Source: Tubiluchus corallicola (Eukaryota; Priapulida; Priapulimorpha; Priapulimorphida; Tubiluchidae). From it: a stretch of DNA of 64,000 nt. Below, in pieces: positions 35,970 through 59,417 of this stretch; position 1 is the stretch's first letter; every line of letters begins with the position of its first letter. Where the stretch lies: the NCBI GenBank assembly GCA_030141605.1, contig JAQGDQ010000161.1:408041-472040 (forward strand), in the 5' to 3' direction. The position numbers and the translations under genes were made by a program. The notes below the pieces were generated by a model. That model saw nothing but the letters and a program-made list of their open reading frames with translations, was not told the DNA's origin and searched no databases.

Positions 35970-38900
35970 CAACAGATGTTTTAGTGTTAATATAGGCATG
36001 CTGGTATAAATTTCTGCCAACAATTTAGTGAACATCTTGTTCTTGCTCTTCTTGTTTCACAAAATTATTTTCAGATCTATCTTCAATATATTTTTTACTT
36101 CTTAGAGTAGCATTATGAATGTATTACATTGGTTAATTATCATGTGATACAAATCTGAGCTAGGTTTTTGAGTACACTCGCCTTTTCGTAAACTGAGACA
36201 TATTTCTTAATGTTTTTCATTTCATCAATAAGTTAATATAAATTTAATTATTTTTTCCCTTGTGAAAATTTTAGTCTTGAGTTATATTTTGCATTTGTCG
36301 ATCCCACTTTTTGAAGTAATTAGCTAGATGCTGGTCCCACCACAGCACTGGCAGTCCCTGCCATAAAATACTGGATTCTGCCTTGCAGCATACTGAATAT
36401 CATATACAAAAAATGTATGTAGATATAGGAAAAAAAAACCAACGTTAACCCATTAGCGTCTACTTATGTAGAGAACACATACCAATGAAAAACAAGAAAA
36501 ATTTTTAAATGCCACAGCCTCTAAATAGGCAGTATATATACAGTCAGTAAGATTTTGTGACTATTTATTTATAAATACATTACAAAAAGTCAATATTATC
36601 TATAGGCTAGTGATACCAAACAAAAAATCAGACAAAATTAACATAACTCTCATCATTATTTTAAGGCAAACCATGAATTTAACAACAGCAACTCAACAGA
36701 CTTGTGCTCATTTTGAAACGATACGAAGCGGGACAATTTTTTTTAATACCAAACTCTAAGAAAATTAAATTGCAAAGCATCAATGTCAAAACGGTACTGA
36801 CACTGAAAAGTATTATTGTGCATAGTTGATTTGTGTTACCTGAATAAACTCACCATAGCATCAGCTTCATTCAATTTGTACTTGGGAAGTGACACCAATA
36901 ACAACCTCACGCTTGTCCGTCAACATAGTCGAATCTTTCTGTACCGCTGAGTCTGGCCATAACCACATTCAATGTCAACATAGTCAAATCTTTCTGTACC
37001 GCTGAGTCTGGCCATAACCACATTAAATGTCAACATAGTCAAATCTTTCTGTACCACTCTAGGTCTGGCCATAACCACATTCAATGTCAACATAGGCAAA
37101 TCTTTCTGTACCGCTGGGTCTGGTCATAACCACATTCAATGTCAACAGTCAAATCTTTCTGTACCACTCTAGGTCTGGCCATAACCACAATCAATGTTAT
37201 CAACCTAGGTTTATGGCGTAACAGCTAAGAAATTATAACTGTGTGCTGCAAACAATTGGTAATCAAAGCACGCTAATCTCAGTTTGACGTATTTCTTAAC
37301 TTTAACTTACTTTGCAAGTTTAAATAATCATCAAAATTATCTTTTCGATCAAGATTGATGTTTTTACAATGGCTGTTTCGTGTAGTAGCAATTTATTCTG
37401 CTGCTCAGATTACTATGGCTTTGATTTACGTAAAAGAATTTTTTAACAACCAAAGCAAACATTTAGTAGACAGGGACGGACATAAGAAAGGAGCCATCAG
37501 TCTAGCAAGTTTTGACTGATTATACTGGAATGATCATATCTCTACCAGTTCTCCAAATATACAAGCTTTTTTTGGTTCAACATGTATATCAAAGATCTAC
37601 AAGTCAGATAAAATTTGACAAATGCATATAATTAAAAATTTCATTTACATCGAACAGACCACGCTGTAATATTTCATGGGTTTCCCTTTCTTCAATTTTG
37701 CAGCAGAGAAACTGACAGATTTAAGATTTAAGTTGAAATCCTTGAAAAAAGACTGTTGTTTGTGCACAAATTGTAACACACATGTAAAGAGTATTTCTCA
37801 TGCAATTTTTTTCACTAACCAGCTCACATGTTTCATTTTGAACAGAATGTTGGGTGGCAGAATGTGCTGCAGGCATACTGAGCAGTGAACAAAAGTTATT
37901 GCGCATTTCAGTTTGTCTGCCAAACAAAAAACGTTTTTCACCATCTGTGCAATTCTGCTAACAACCTCCCAAATTTTTTTTTCATAAAACTGTACAAAGT
38001 TATCTGTAAATTAAGAATGCTATCATTATAAAGACAAAAATACTTTCTAACTTTGGCATACTTAACACATCTCATTATCTTGCAATTCCAATGTAAACAT
38101 TGCAAATTTTCAAGACAAGTGAACATTATTCATAAACCACCACTCACATTTTGTCAAAAACACAAAAAAACCGCAAATACCATTAATAATTATCAAAGTT
38201 ATTAATCACTTATTAATCAAAAGAACAGTATCGTTAAAAACTATTCTAATATTTCTATACAAAAATGTACAATCAACTGTCTCTAACTTTGAACCATATA
38301 CTTCACCAAACAGACAACTATTATTCAAAATTTAAGCTTCCATAGGAAACGAAGTTGTACAAATATCATTCAATATGCAAACTTCCCTAGGAAGTATTGA
38401 AACCAAATTAACGTTGTAAAACCTATGTCAAAGCGAAACTTACAACCTACTTGAATCCAGATGCAAAATATAAACATGACTTTTGTAATTTGAAAGTTTA
38501 ATTAATTTTTCTATTACATACTATTCTGTGATATCGCCATTCCACAGATTTCCGTACAATATCAACGTCTCTACATAAAAATTCAAAAGCACGATTTGAT
38601 GACGCTCTCAACATCTTAGATTTCTTAGTAAAGCAAAAACTGTCAACCTTCAAATTTTAATATGACAAATACAATCAAAGAAAGGAGAAAAAAATTAACA
38701 TAAATTCCAAAACAGTGATGTACAACAAGTTAGACAGTGTACACAAATCAAGGTGTGCAGTGAATCTGTCACAATAAAGCTCTTGCATAAGGCAACCATT
38801 ATTATGTACAAAACCTGTTATTCGTTAGCGTTTTTACACGTGTTGCCAAGTTACAATGTGATTAAGCAATAAATAAAGAGTGTAGCATCAGTCCATGGAT

Positions 38901-38986
38901 TAGTTACAAGAATTTACAACTGTACAACAATGTCCTGCCAAGTTCATTGACGACAAGGCAATTAGTAATTACCTAAAATTTGAACC
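35970..38986. other. Convergent intergenic region between SARS2 and CARM1
   Basis: Both genes end here (SARS2 +, CARM1 -), so their 3'UTRs fall in this stretch. Apart from the minisatellite at 36921-37197 I see only AT-rich unique sequence. Small open frames at 37676-37888 and nearby have no recognisable product. Confidence 0.5.
36921..37197. repeat. 55-bp minisatellite, five copies
   Basis: Units start at 36921, 36976, 37031, 37088 and 37143 (period 55-57). Core: AAATCTTTCTGTACC, then GGTCTGGCCATAACCACA, then TCAATGT. Two units share a CTCTAG variant insertion, which shows a higher-order pattern. Confidence 0.95.
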
Positions 38987-50907
<11,921 letters not shown>

Positions 50908-51068
50908 TTTAACAAACAAAAGACTATTCGCAACTAGCGCGCCCTATGGAGGAATAATTAAAGCATATAACATGACTCTAAAATTCTAACCATAGTACCT
51001 ATTTAACAATACAGCAGGTCAATTAGCTTACTATGTATAGTAGAAGTAATAAAAGAAATAAAAATAAA
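50908..51068 (-). promoter_or_regulatory. Likely CARM1 5'UTR/promoter side, no defined element
   Basis: The space between the CARM1 start codon and the (TAG)n array is only about 160 bp. No TATA box or CpG island stands out. The transcription start may lie here, or the repeat block beyond may have inserted into the promoter; this is inference. Confidence 0.3.
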
Positions 51069-51069
51069 A

Positions 51070-51330
<261 letters not shown>

Positions 51331-51334
51331 AATT

Positions 51335-54045
51335 CTTTATTTGTCATAAAACCGGTTCCCTCATTATAATAGAATTGAGTTAGCCTCAGCGTAATGTTAA
51401 AATAACAACACTATTCAAGACAAATGCGTCCAGTGCATACTAAAAAAAACTAAAGTGCAAACTATATACAATATAATGAACATATTTACAAATACCATAT
51501 TAAAATATTTTTACAAACAATTATAGGAAAGTACATTAAATTTTACATTACATAGTGCACACTATTTATACATTTAACATTAAGAAACACGAAACTAACA
51601 TAACACGTATTACATTACATAATTTTTTTTAAAAATTTCATTTTTAATCATTATATGGAGTCAGGGGCGGGGGTATATGAAAGTGGAGTCTGTGTAATTA
51701 GTATCAGATGCACAAGGTGGAAGTTGAAACCTGTTATATTGATATTCTTTTAATTTCTTTTTAAAGTGGTGGAGAGATTCTATTTGTTTTATTTCACTGG
51801 GTAGTAAGTTCCATAAATGTATGGCCTGTTTTGATATAGAGTTATTTCCAAATTTATTGTTTACCGTAATTTGCTTTAAATTGTATGTTCTAGTGTTCAA
51901 TGTGGTATCAGCAATAAATGCTAAGGGATTGTTTATAAATGGAATGCTCAGTTTATTTATATATTTATAAAGAAATATCAGTGTTTTGTAATCTCGATAG
52001 GCTTCTAATATTGGTATTTTTGTGGACGTTCTTAAGCTTGTTGCAGAAGCAGCATGTTGTTTAGCAGTTTTGTTAGAGTAGCCATGAATTAATCTAAGTG
52101 CGTAGTTTTGCATTGTATTTGGTTTCATATTTGACGTTTTGAAGTAAAGTGCAACCATATAGATAATGTGGTAATATTAGACTTTTGTAGATGAGAATTT
52201 TTGTTTTCTTGGTTAGATGGCCTCTGGTTTGGCGTAAGAATGTCGTGCTTAATGCCATCTTGTTGTGTATTTGATGAAACTGTTCATCCCAAGTGAGTTT
52301 ATTGTCGACAGTAATGCCTAAAAATTTTACAGTTTTTGCTTGTTCTATGGAACAGTCACCTACTTTTAGTGTTGCATTAGAAGTAATGTCATTTGATTTG
52401 GGTAATATTACCATAAATTCTGTCTTATCATCATTCATTTTTAAACCAAAATAGTTATATGCTGCATTTATATTTGTTATGTCTTTTTCTAGATTATTTT
52501 TTGATGTTAGAAAGTCTGCGTGTGCTGTATAGAGTGTTGTATCATCGGCATATTGTGTTAAGTCTGAATTATGTAAAACTAAATGAATTTTATTAACGTA
52601 TAAACAAAAGAGTAATGGACCTAATATCGTACCTTGTGGGATGCCTCTCTGCGGTGTGTCCCATGTTGAAAAAGTGTGTTTGTTCAGTTTGACTCTTTGT
52701 TTTCTATTGTGTAGGTAATTATTAATTAGTTTGAGAGAAGTATAATCGAATCCTAGTTGGCGTAAGTTGTCTAGTAGTAAATTGTGATCGAGGCTGTCAA
52801 AAGCTTTACTTAGATCTAAAAATGCTGCTGTTATATATTTATTTTTATTTAAGTTGTAACGCCACTTTTCAGTGGCATCAATTATCGCGTCTATTGTAGA
52901 ATGTAGTTTTCTAAAACCAAATTGATGATTTGACAGTAACTTATTATTTTCAATGTAATGGTTTATTTGGTTGTAGATAACTCTTTCAAATACTTTGGCT
53001 AGTACGTGCACTACTGAGATTGGTCTGTAGTTTTTAGCATCATCTTTAGCATCTTTCTTGTGTATTGGAGTTATGTTTGCTTGTTTACACACTGCTGGAA
53101 ATTCTGAGCGCATTAAGACTTGGTTTGTGATATATGTTAGATGAGGAGTAATGATGCTGGCACAGTCTTTTAAGATCTTTATTGGCATGTCTCAGGGTCC
53201 ACTTCCTTTATTTATATTTAAACTGTTTAATATTCTAAAGATGTCGTATTCTGTGACGCTAGTAAATGAGAAAGTGGATTGTATTACTGATTGGTTTTTG
53301 TATATATTGTGTATATTTGCATTATGTTGGTGTGGCAAGTTGTCAAATTTTCCGAGATTGATAAATGTGGAATTTAATTTGTTAGCAATGTCAACTGGAT
53401 CAGATATTATACTGTCATTTTCTCGTAAACTATTTATTTGTAATTGATCGTTTCTGTATCTGTTAAGTACGTCATTAATTAAACGCCATTTTTGCTTAGG
53501 TGTAGTTGCGTCATTGCATTTATTAATATAATATTTATTTTTGAGTTTCCTGTTTTAGCTATTAAATTTATTTCGTGCCTTTTTGTAATTATTGTAATTG
53601 CTTTTACCTTTTAAATGTAAATATGTTCTATATAATTCATTTTTATTGTGTCTTAGTTTTGCCAGTTCTGTATCCGCCCAAGAGCAGGCAGATTTTGCAT
53701 TAAATTGCTGCTGATGTATTTTAATTTTTCTATACGGTGCATAGATATCCAGGCAGTATTCCATATTATTTATTAGTGTGTTTATTTGTATGTCAATGTC
53801 AGTCATTGTGTAAACATTACTCCAATCCAATTTGGTTAAAGTATCTTGAAATATACCTTTATTATATGTAGAATAATCTCTGACTGTTTTCCAGACTGTG
53901 CCTGTATTGTTTTTGGTTGGTTCTGTTTTGTCTACTATTATTATAAAATAATGATCAGAATAATCACACGAGAAGTTTTCTTGTACTTGGAAATTGTCTT
54001 TAGCGTTTGAGATAAAGTGGTCTATGGTAGTAGATGATGTTTTAG
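51335..54045 (-). mobile_element. 5'-truncated non-LTR retrotransposon (CR1/L2/Jockey group)
   Basis: Coding runs from about 54040 down to 51661. The endonuclease C-terminus (TTIDHFISNAKD, then YSDHYFIII) is followed by a linker and a full reverse transcriptase: FLDLSKAFDSLDHNLLLDNL, GIPQGTILGPLLF, the catalytic YADD box (LTQYADDTTLY), TVKFLGITVDNKLTWD, then QNYALRLIHGYSN and LWNLLPSEI. It has two in-frame nonsense codons (TAA at the 53555 junction; TGA directly before DMPIKILK at 53188) and one frameshift near 52100-52158. Otherwise it is little decayed, so insertion is fairly young. The 5' half (ORF1 and most of the endonuclease) is missing. The 3'UTR is about 51335-51660. It cannot be active as it stands. 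Confidence 0.88.
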
Positions 54046-54082
54046 CAGTAGTAGTAGTAGTAGTAGTAGTAGCAGTAGTAGC

Positions 54083-54180
<98 letters not shown>

Positions 54181-54195
54181 CAGTAGTAACAGTAA
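54046..54195. repeat. (TAG)n microsatellite at the 5' boundary of the LINE
   Basis: About 45-50 TAG units with a few CAG variants directly touch the truncated 5' end of the element. An AAC/AAT triplet stretch continues to about 54220. Confidence 0.95.
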
Positions 54196-54219
54196 TAATA
54201 ATAAGAACAACAACAACAA

Positions 54220-54560
54220 CATTTATTTTGTGATCAAAAGCATAACACAGTGTTATGGGCTGTGTTAGGAAAGTCCAAAAACAGAAACATTTCTGCAAAA
54301 CCATGACATTGTGTATATACTGCCAAAGTCTAAACAATAGAAAGCAACGAGTGTAAAACATGGCCCAGGGGCCCGTCTATTATAATTTCGCAAATTCGTG
54401 CAATTGAATATATTCTCAGCCATATTATACTATTAAAAAAAGTCTTACTAATATAACCCTTCAGATCACTTGACTATAGTTTCCTGCATTATAAATTTTG
54501 ATGAAGTGTGTATTCAGGATGTATAATGTCAACATACAAAGACCACAGCTACTCATTATA

Positions 54561-54609
<49 letters not shown>

Positions 54610-55080
54610 GTATATCCTATTACGTGTATTTTATAACAACAATACTTCATGCTGGGACGTCAAGGTAGAGAAAGCTAAATGTATTCATAGCTACTTTGTA
54701 GTAAAATCAACTTGTCTAATTTTATTTTACAATAATAAAATAAAAATAATTTTCATATCTAAATTATTCAAGAAAACTAACATTATAGCTAAGAGGACAT
54801 TTTCGTATTGAAAAAGCAGTTAGTGATCTATTGTCTCCTTGTTGTTTTGCTGATACCGAAAATTGCTTACAATGTTGAACTAACTTCTGAAATTTAAGGT
54901 TATATTAGTTGACAATGTTTCTGACCAATTGACAATGGTCAGAAACTGAAAATTTTGCAACAATAGTTATAAAATTGAGCCTTAGCAATGAAGAGATGAT
55001 AGCCTTTTACTTGAAAGTGCTTATTTCCTTTCATTGAATTCACCTTGCTTGAATACATGGGAAGTGCATTTCACAAAGAA
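54220..55080. other. Intergenic; (TA)n at about 54560-54608
   Basis: Sequence just after the (TAG)n array (ACATTTATTTTGTGATCAAAAGC) resembles the LINE 3' terminus (TTCTTTATTTGTCATAAAACC). A second element end may therefore lie at about 54220-54370. The rest is AT-rich and unrecognised. Confidence 0.4.
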
Positions 55081-55084
55081 ACTT

Positions 55085-56050
55085 CAACATTTATATTCAA
55101 CCCATTACCTACGGGTCAAAGTTCAACGAATCCCGCCATAACTTATACCATTCAATTTGTCTCATTGAGACCTTTTTTTTGATGTGCAACAAGCAACTTT
55201 TGATAGACCCTGGAAGGCATTTGTCTCCTCAACCCCTATTTTGCCCCTAAAGGGGTCACGGGTAAACGATTCACACTGTAACCTATACAATTCGATTCGC
55301 CTCATCAAAACCTTTCATTTGATATGCTTTCAAGACCATATACCAATGGTCTTGATATCGTACATCGTACTATTCATAAACACAAAGGCTTTCTGTTCCC
55401 GACCCCGATTTTTCGATTTTTGCCCCCTACTGGGGTCAGAGATCAACCAGTCTCGGCATAACTTATACCATTCGGTTTGATTCACCGGACGGCATTTGTA
55501 TTCTCAACCTCCATTTTGCCACCTAGCGGAGTCGCGGGTTAACTTTTCTCATTGTAACCTATGCCATTCGATCGCCACATCGGGACCTTTAATTCGATGT
55601 GCTACAAGGTACCATTGCTCAACACTCGGTACACTTCTGTTCCCGACCCCGAATTCTCGGTTTTCGCCCCCTAGCAGAAAAAATATCCCATGTTTTGTGA
55701 TGTGCAAGGCTACGACACCACCTAGCAACACACCAAATATTGAGGCCCTAGCTCGAAAACTGCGGGAGCAGATGGCAATTGCGGGACCCCAAATATTACA
55801 TTTTGGCCCCTCCCCCGGGCGTTTAAAACTTGTCAGCTTTTTAAAACCCCAGGTGCACATCTACGGCACAGTGCCCAAATACTTGTGAAAAAAATTGTAA
55901 AAAAACGAAATCCTAGGAGGTGCGACCTAAAGGAAAAACGCCCACTGCCCTTCCCCCTTGATCAACGGTCAGAGATCGCCATACTATTGTATGTCCCCCG
56001 CCCAGGACTACCAACCCTGTGAGTTTGATGACCCTAGCTTGCAAGGTTTA
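55085..56050. repeat. Inverted copies of the 8.3-10.8 kb repeat family
   Basis: Read on the minus strand, the cores ATATCAAATGAAAGGTTTTG, then ATGAGGCGAATCGAATTG recur at about 55130-55180, 55285-55330, 55460-55500 and 55560-55610. Phrases such as CCCCTA(C/G)TGGGGTC and CCCGACCCCGA lie between them. The spacing is about 130-160 bp, as in the other field. Confidence 0.75.
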
Positions 56051-56929
56051 CGAGTTATTAAGCGTTAAATTTGTGGAGAATAAATAACCGTATTTTGCTA
56101 TGACAGAATCTTAATAAATAGCTCGACGAAAACAGTAAAATTGTGCTATAGCAAAATCTTAACAAGTCTCTGTAGCCTAAAGAATACTTAACTAAAATAG
56201 AAGCATACAAAAGCAATTCATTTATAAGATTAAGCGCTGCCACACTTGAAATATTATTATGACACGTAATATAACCAGTCAATGTCATCATTTGGGCAGT
56301 GAGCAGCTCAGGCTGTTCAGTAGCCAGAATCTCGATGCCCATCTGTACCGTCATATTGTAAACAAACAGAAACCGCTACACATATTGCGGTATATTTTAC
56401 TTTTGGGTAATTATTCGATTTGAAAAAAGCGTATGGAACTTCCCTTCTCCTAAGGCTGTAAGGACGTACTTATTTTGCTGTACAGTTTTTCAGGGTTGGT
56501 AGAAACCAAAACAACGGAAATTTCACTTCTAAATGAGATTTTCCCTCTTGTTGGACGTTAGTTGCCTTGTAGTTAGTGTTAAAGTTTATCAACAAGAGGT
56601 TGAGAGTTTGTGCAGTGTGCAGATAATTTACGACATTTCAAAAATAAGAAGAAAACAATTTTGTTTTTGACATCCCAGTTCCCGATGGAAAGACGGTGAA
56701 AGATCTCATAATTATGAGTCATCAGAAATTTGGAATAGCCTAATGCTAGGCTTACTGTTGTTTAATTGATTAACCAGTGCAAAAACGAGACATATAGCAG
56801 TTTTTGCGATTTTTCACTGCTGTTAAGCCAGTTATTCTCATTATCATGATCATCATCACCATCATTGAAGTGTCATTCCGCCTGTTGTAGACACTCATTA
56901 CCATTCATTAGAGCACCTCCAACCACTAC

Positions 56930-57125
56930 TATCTGCAGCTAATAGCACAAGTTCTTCTACTCCTAAAGAGAGACTTGGTTGAAGCTCTTGAGTATCGTTA
57001 TTTATTTTAGCTATCCCAGTTGTTTTTGGTTTGGCAGTTAGTTTCTTTGCAAGGTTCAAATGCGGATTCTTACCTGTGTTTCATTTGATAATCTTAGAAG
57101 ATGTGCCGGGTGACATTCTATATTA
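56930..57125 (-). mobile_element. Decayed LINE C-terminal fragment, second copy
   Basis: Nucleotide similarity to 41390-41600 (CTATCTGCAGCTAA; CAAGTTGTTTTTGGTTTG versus CCCAGTTGTTTTTGGTTTG). A broken frame reads HLLRLSNETQVRI against HLMRLPETTFLRL. Several stops are present. Confidence 0.55.
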
Positions 57126-57529
57126 AGTGTTTATATTTACCATTTATTTGCATGCTAGAAAACTAATGATTATTACCAGAGGGCGTCAACACTTTACGAC
57201 GCCCTAGGCTGACAGTTCTGTCCAGCCTATCTGTATTGTGAATGTTTGGTTGTTTATGCAATGAGCAGATTAAACAATTACTTGTGGTGTATTAGAAACA
57301 TTATTAACATAGTTTCTACGAGGCCGTTATTAATTACATATATTTGCGTAGCATTTTTATTCAAGTAGGCTGCGCAACTGCTTGTTGTGTAATACCGTGT
57401 GCCTGTTCTTTGTGTGGCACTTATATAGAAGGTGCGCTCAGTAACTGCCTGTGGTGTGATATAAAGTGCGCAATTTATATGAATATGAAAGCACACACAT
57501 GTTCCGAGGAGGATAAGAATTTTTTCTAA

Positions 57530-57600
57530 AATGTGGCGCCCCTCAAACTTTGGCGTCCTAGGCTATAGTCTAGTTAGCCTATTGGTTAATATGCCCCTGA
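57530..57600. mobile_element. Possible DNA-transposon end (hAT-like)
   Basis: On the minus strand the sequence begins CAGGGGCATATTAACCAATA, then GGCTAACTAGAC and TAGCCTAGGACGCC. The CAGGGGC start with the CCTAGG(A/C)GCC phrase resembles ends of hAT elements. A related phrase at 57180-57230 (GACGCCCTAGGCTGAC) is in the same orientation, so no intact inverted pair is present. Confidence 0.3.
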
Positions 57601-57619
57601 TTTATTACTAATGTTGTTG

Positions 57620-58340
57620 TGTATGCAGCACTGTTACGTCATCCTAGCAGCAGTTGTTGCCTGTAACACTGTAGTGTGGCGCACTTGGTGTATGGTGGTG
57701 TTACGTATGCTTGTCTAGGGGTATGGTGGCACACACTCACATTTGTTAGTCTTGAAGACCAACAATAATTTACAATTGTGGATCCATGTGTACAATTAAG
57801 CCAATTTTAGCAAGTTATAGTGAAACAGTGTGTTTGTTCATGTCATAAGGTGTATTGTCATAATGCACAACCAGAATAATTCAAAAGCAAAGTCAAAGTT
57901 AAATGTTTAATTTTATATTTTGCATTAAATAAGAATCTAGCCAGAGCATTTCAGTTCATGTATGAGCATAATACATTACAGGTATCTATGGTCTCTCTGG
58001 TACACTTGCCCTAGTCTCCTAGATTTTCAACACTGTGCAACCAACTCAAGACAGGAGAGCCTTCTATTTACATGCCAACCTGCTGCCTACACAACACTGC
58101 TCCACTAGTAGAGAACAGCATAACTATACTTATTCAGTATGGCACTATACTTGTTCAGTATCTATGACTATGGAAGCAGGTCTATGACTAGCTTTATCCA
58201 AGCCAGAGACTCTCCTGGAAGGGTTACCTGACAGAGTTAAATCTTGTGTATTTCTACACTGGTCCTGTGCATATGCTGCACCTTACTTACTAGAACCTGT
58301 GCATTTTCTGCACTGGACTTAGTAAATAGCACTTACCTTG
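57620..58340. other. Intergenic, nothing recognised
   Basis: No coding or RNA signal. The open frame from 58244 runs into the minisatellite below and is not supported as a gene. Confidence 0.4.
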
Positions 58341-58364
58341 TTCAGGTAGTGAAGACAGCTGCTC

Positions 58365-58560
58365 AGTCCTCCTGCTTATCCAGCAGGGCTGCTTATTCAG
58401 CAAGGCTGCTTGTTCAGCAGAGGTTGCTTATTCAGCAAGGCTACTTGTTCAGCAGTGGCTGCTTATTCAGCAGTGCTGCTTATTCAGCAAGGCTGCTTAT
58501 CAAGCAGGGCTGCTTATTCAGCAAGGCTGCTTATCCAGCAGGGCTGCTTATTCAGCAGTC
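58365..58560. repeat. 17-bp minisatellite with self-complementary units
   Basis: About 11-12 copies of GGCTGCTTATTCAGCA(A/G), unit length 16-18. Each unit contains the inverted repeat CTGCT...AGCAG around TATTC, so every unit can form a small hairpin. Confidence 0.9.
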
Positions 58561-58589
58561 CAGTCGTTTGCTCCTGAAACTCCTATTTT

Positions 58590-59416
58590 TATAGGAGGCT
58601 TATCTGCTCTCGTCACGTGACTTCTGTAGAGTTTGTGTACCTGGCGTCCTGGCAACAAATTGCCAGCTATTGCCCAATGTATATTTTGTTGATAAGTGAT
58701 TATTCTAATATTAATTTTACATAATAAACGTATTCTAGAATTATTTAAACACTTTACAGGTTTCATTTTAGTGTTATCGAAGATATAATGTAATTATTTA
58801 ACATATTTAATTTAATTTTGGGGTATGTTGGTTTGTTGTCTCGATCCGCATGTAAACAAACATGGCGGCGTCCTGACGGCGGCTGTTCATGCAAGTGCAT
58901 CTATTTATTAGAATCGCCGCTGATCCCATTCTTAGGGCGTTTATTAGCTAATTTACCGTTTTCAAAGGTGAAATAGCTGTTCTTCTTCAGAACAATTAAG
59001 GCAAGGGGAGGTGAATAAGTGTAAAACACTATTGCGCGCCTTTATCTTAACCACCATAATAATAATGCGGCTCCTTGAGTTACTTTAACGTGCGAGTTGA
59101 TGATTTTGTAGGAAGATTGCGTAAAAATTCGTTGTCCGAAGACACTATTACTATTAGACTTGATAAACGGAGAATAGAAAGATAAGATGAAGTTAACGAC
59201 AATAAAACAAGACCAACTTGAGCCAGGTATGGGTTATCGTTGATCTAGAATCTAGATTTGCTAACAATTGACAGACTGTATACAACTTGTTTACAAAGTC
59301 AAAGATTTATTCAAAACCATCTATCCATGTAAGTAATCAGTTTCTTTCATTGTTGAATTGATTCATAGAAAGCTTTAATAAGTGGACTATCTCTGGTAAC
59401 GTCAAAGCATGATCCA
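58590..59416. other. Intergenic, with a short CpG-richer patch near 58840-58930
   Basis: The patch (CATGGCGGCGTCCTGACGGCG) stands out in base use and could belong to a promoter or noncoding exon of a gene to the right. No open frame or splice pair supports one in the window. Confidence 0.3.
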
Positions 59417-59417
59417 A

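Noticed and set aside
58244-58594. 116-codon open frame with AAYSARLL-type repeats
   Set aside because: Its C-terminal two thirds is the 17-bp minisatellite; no other support.
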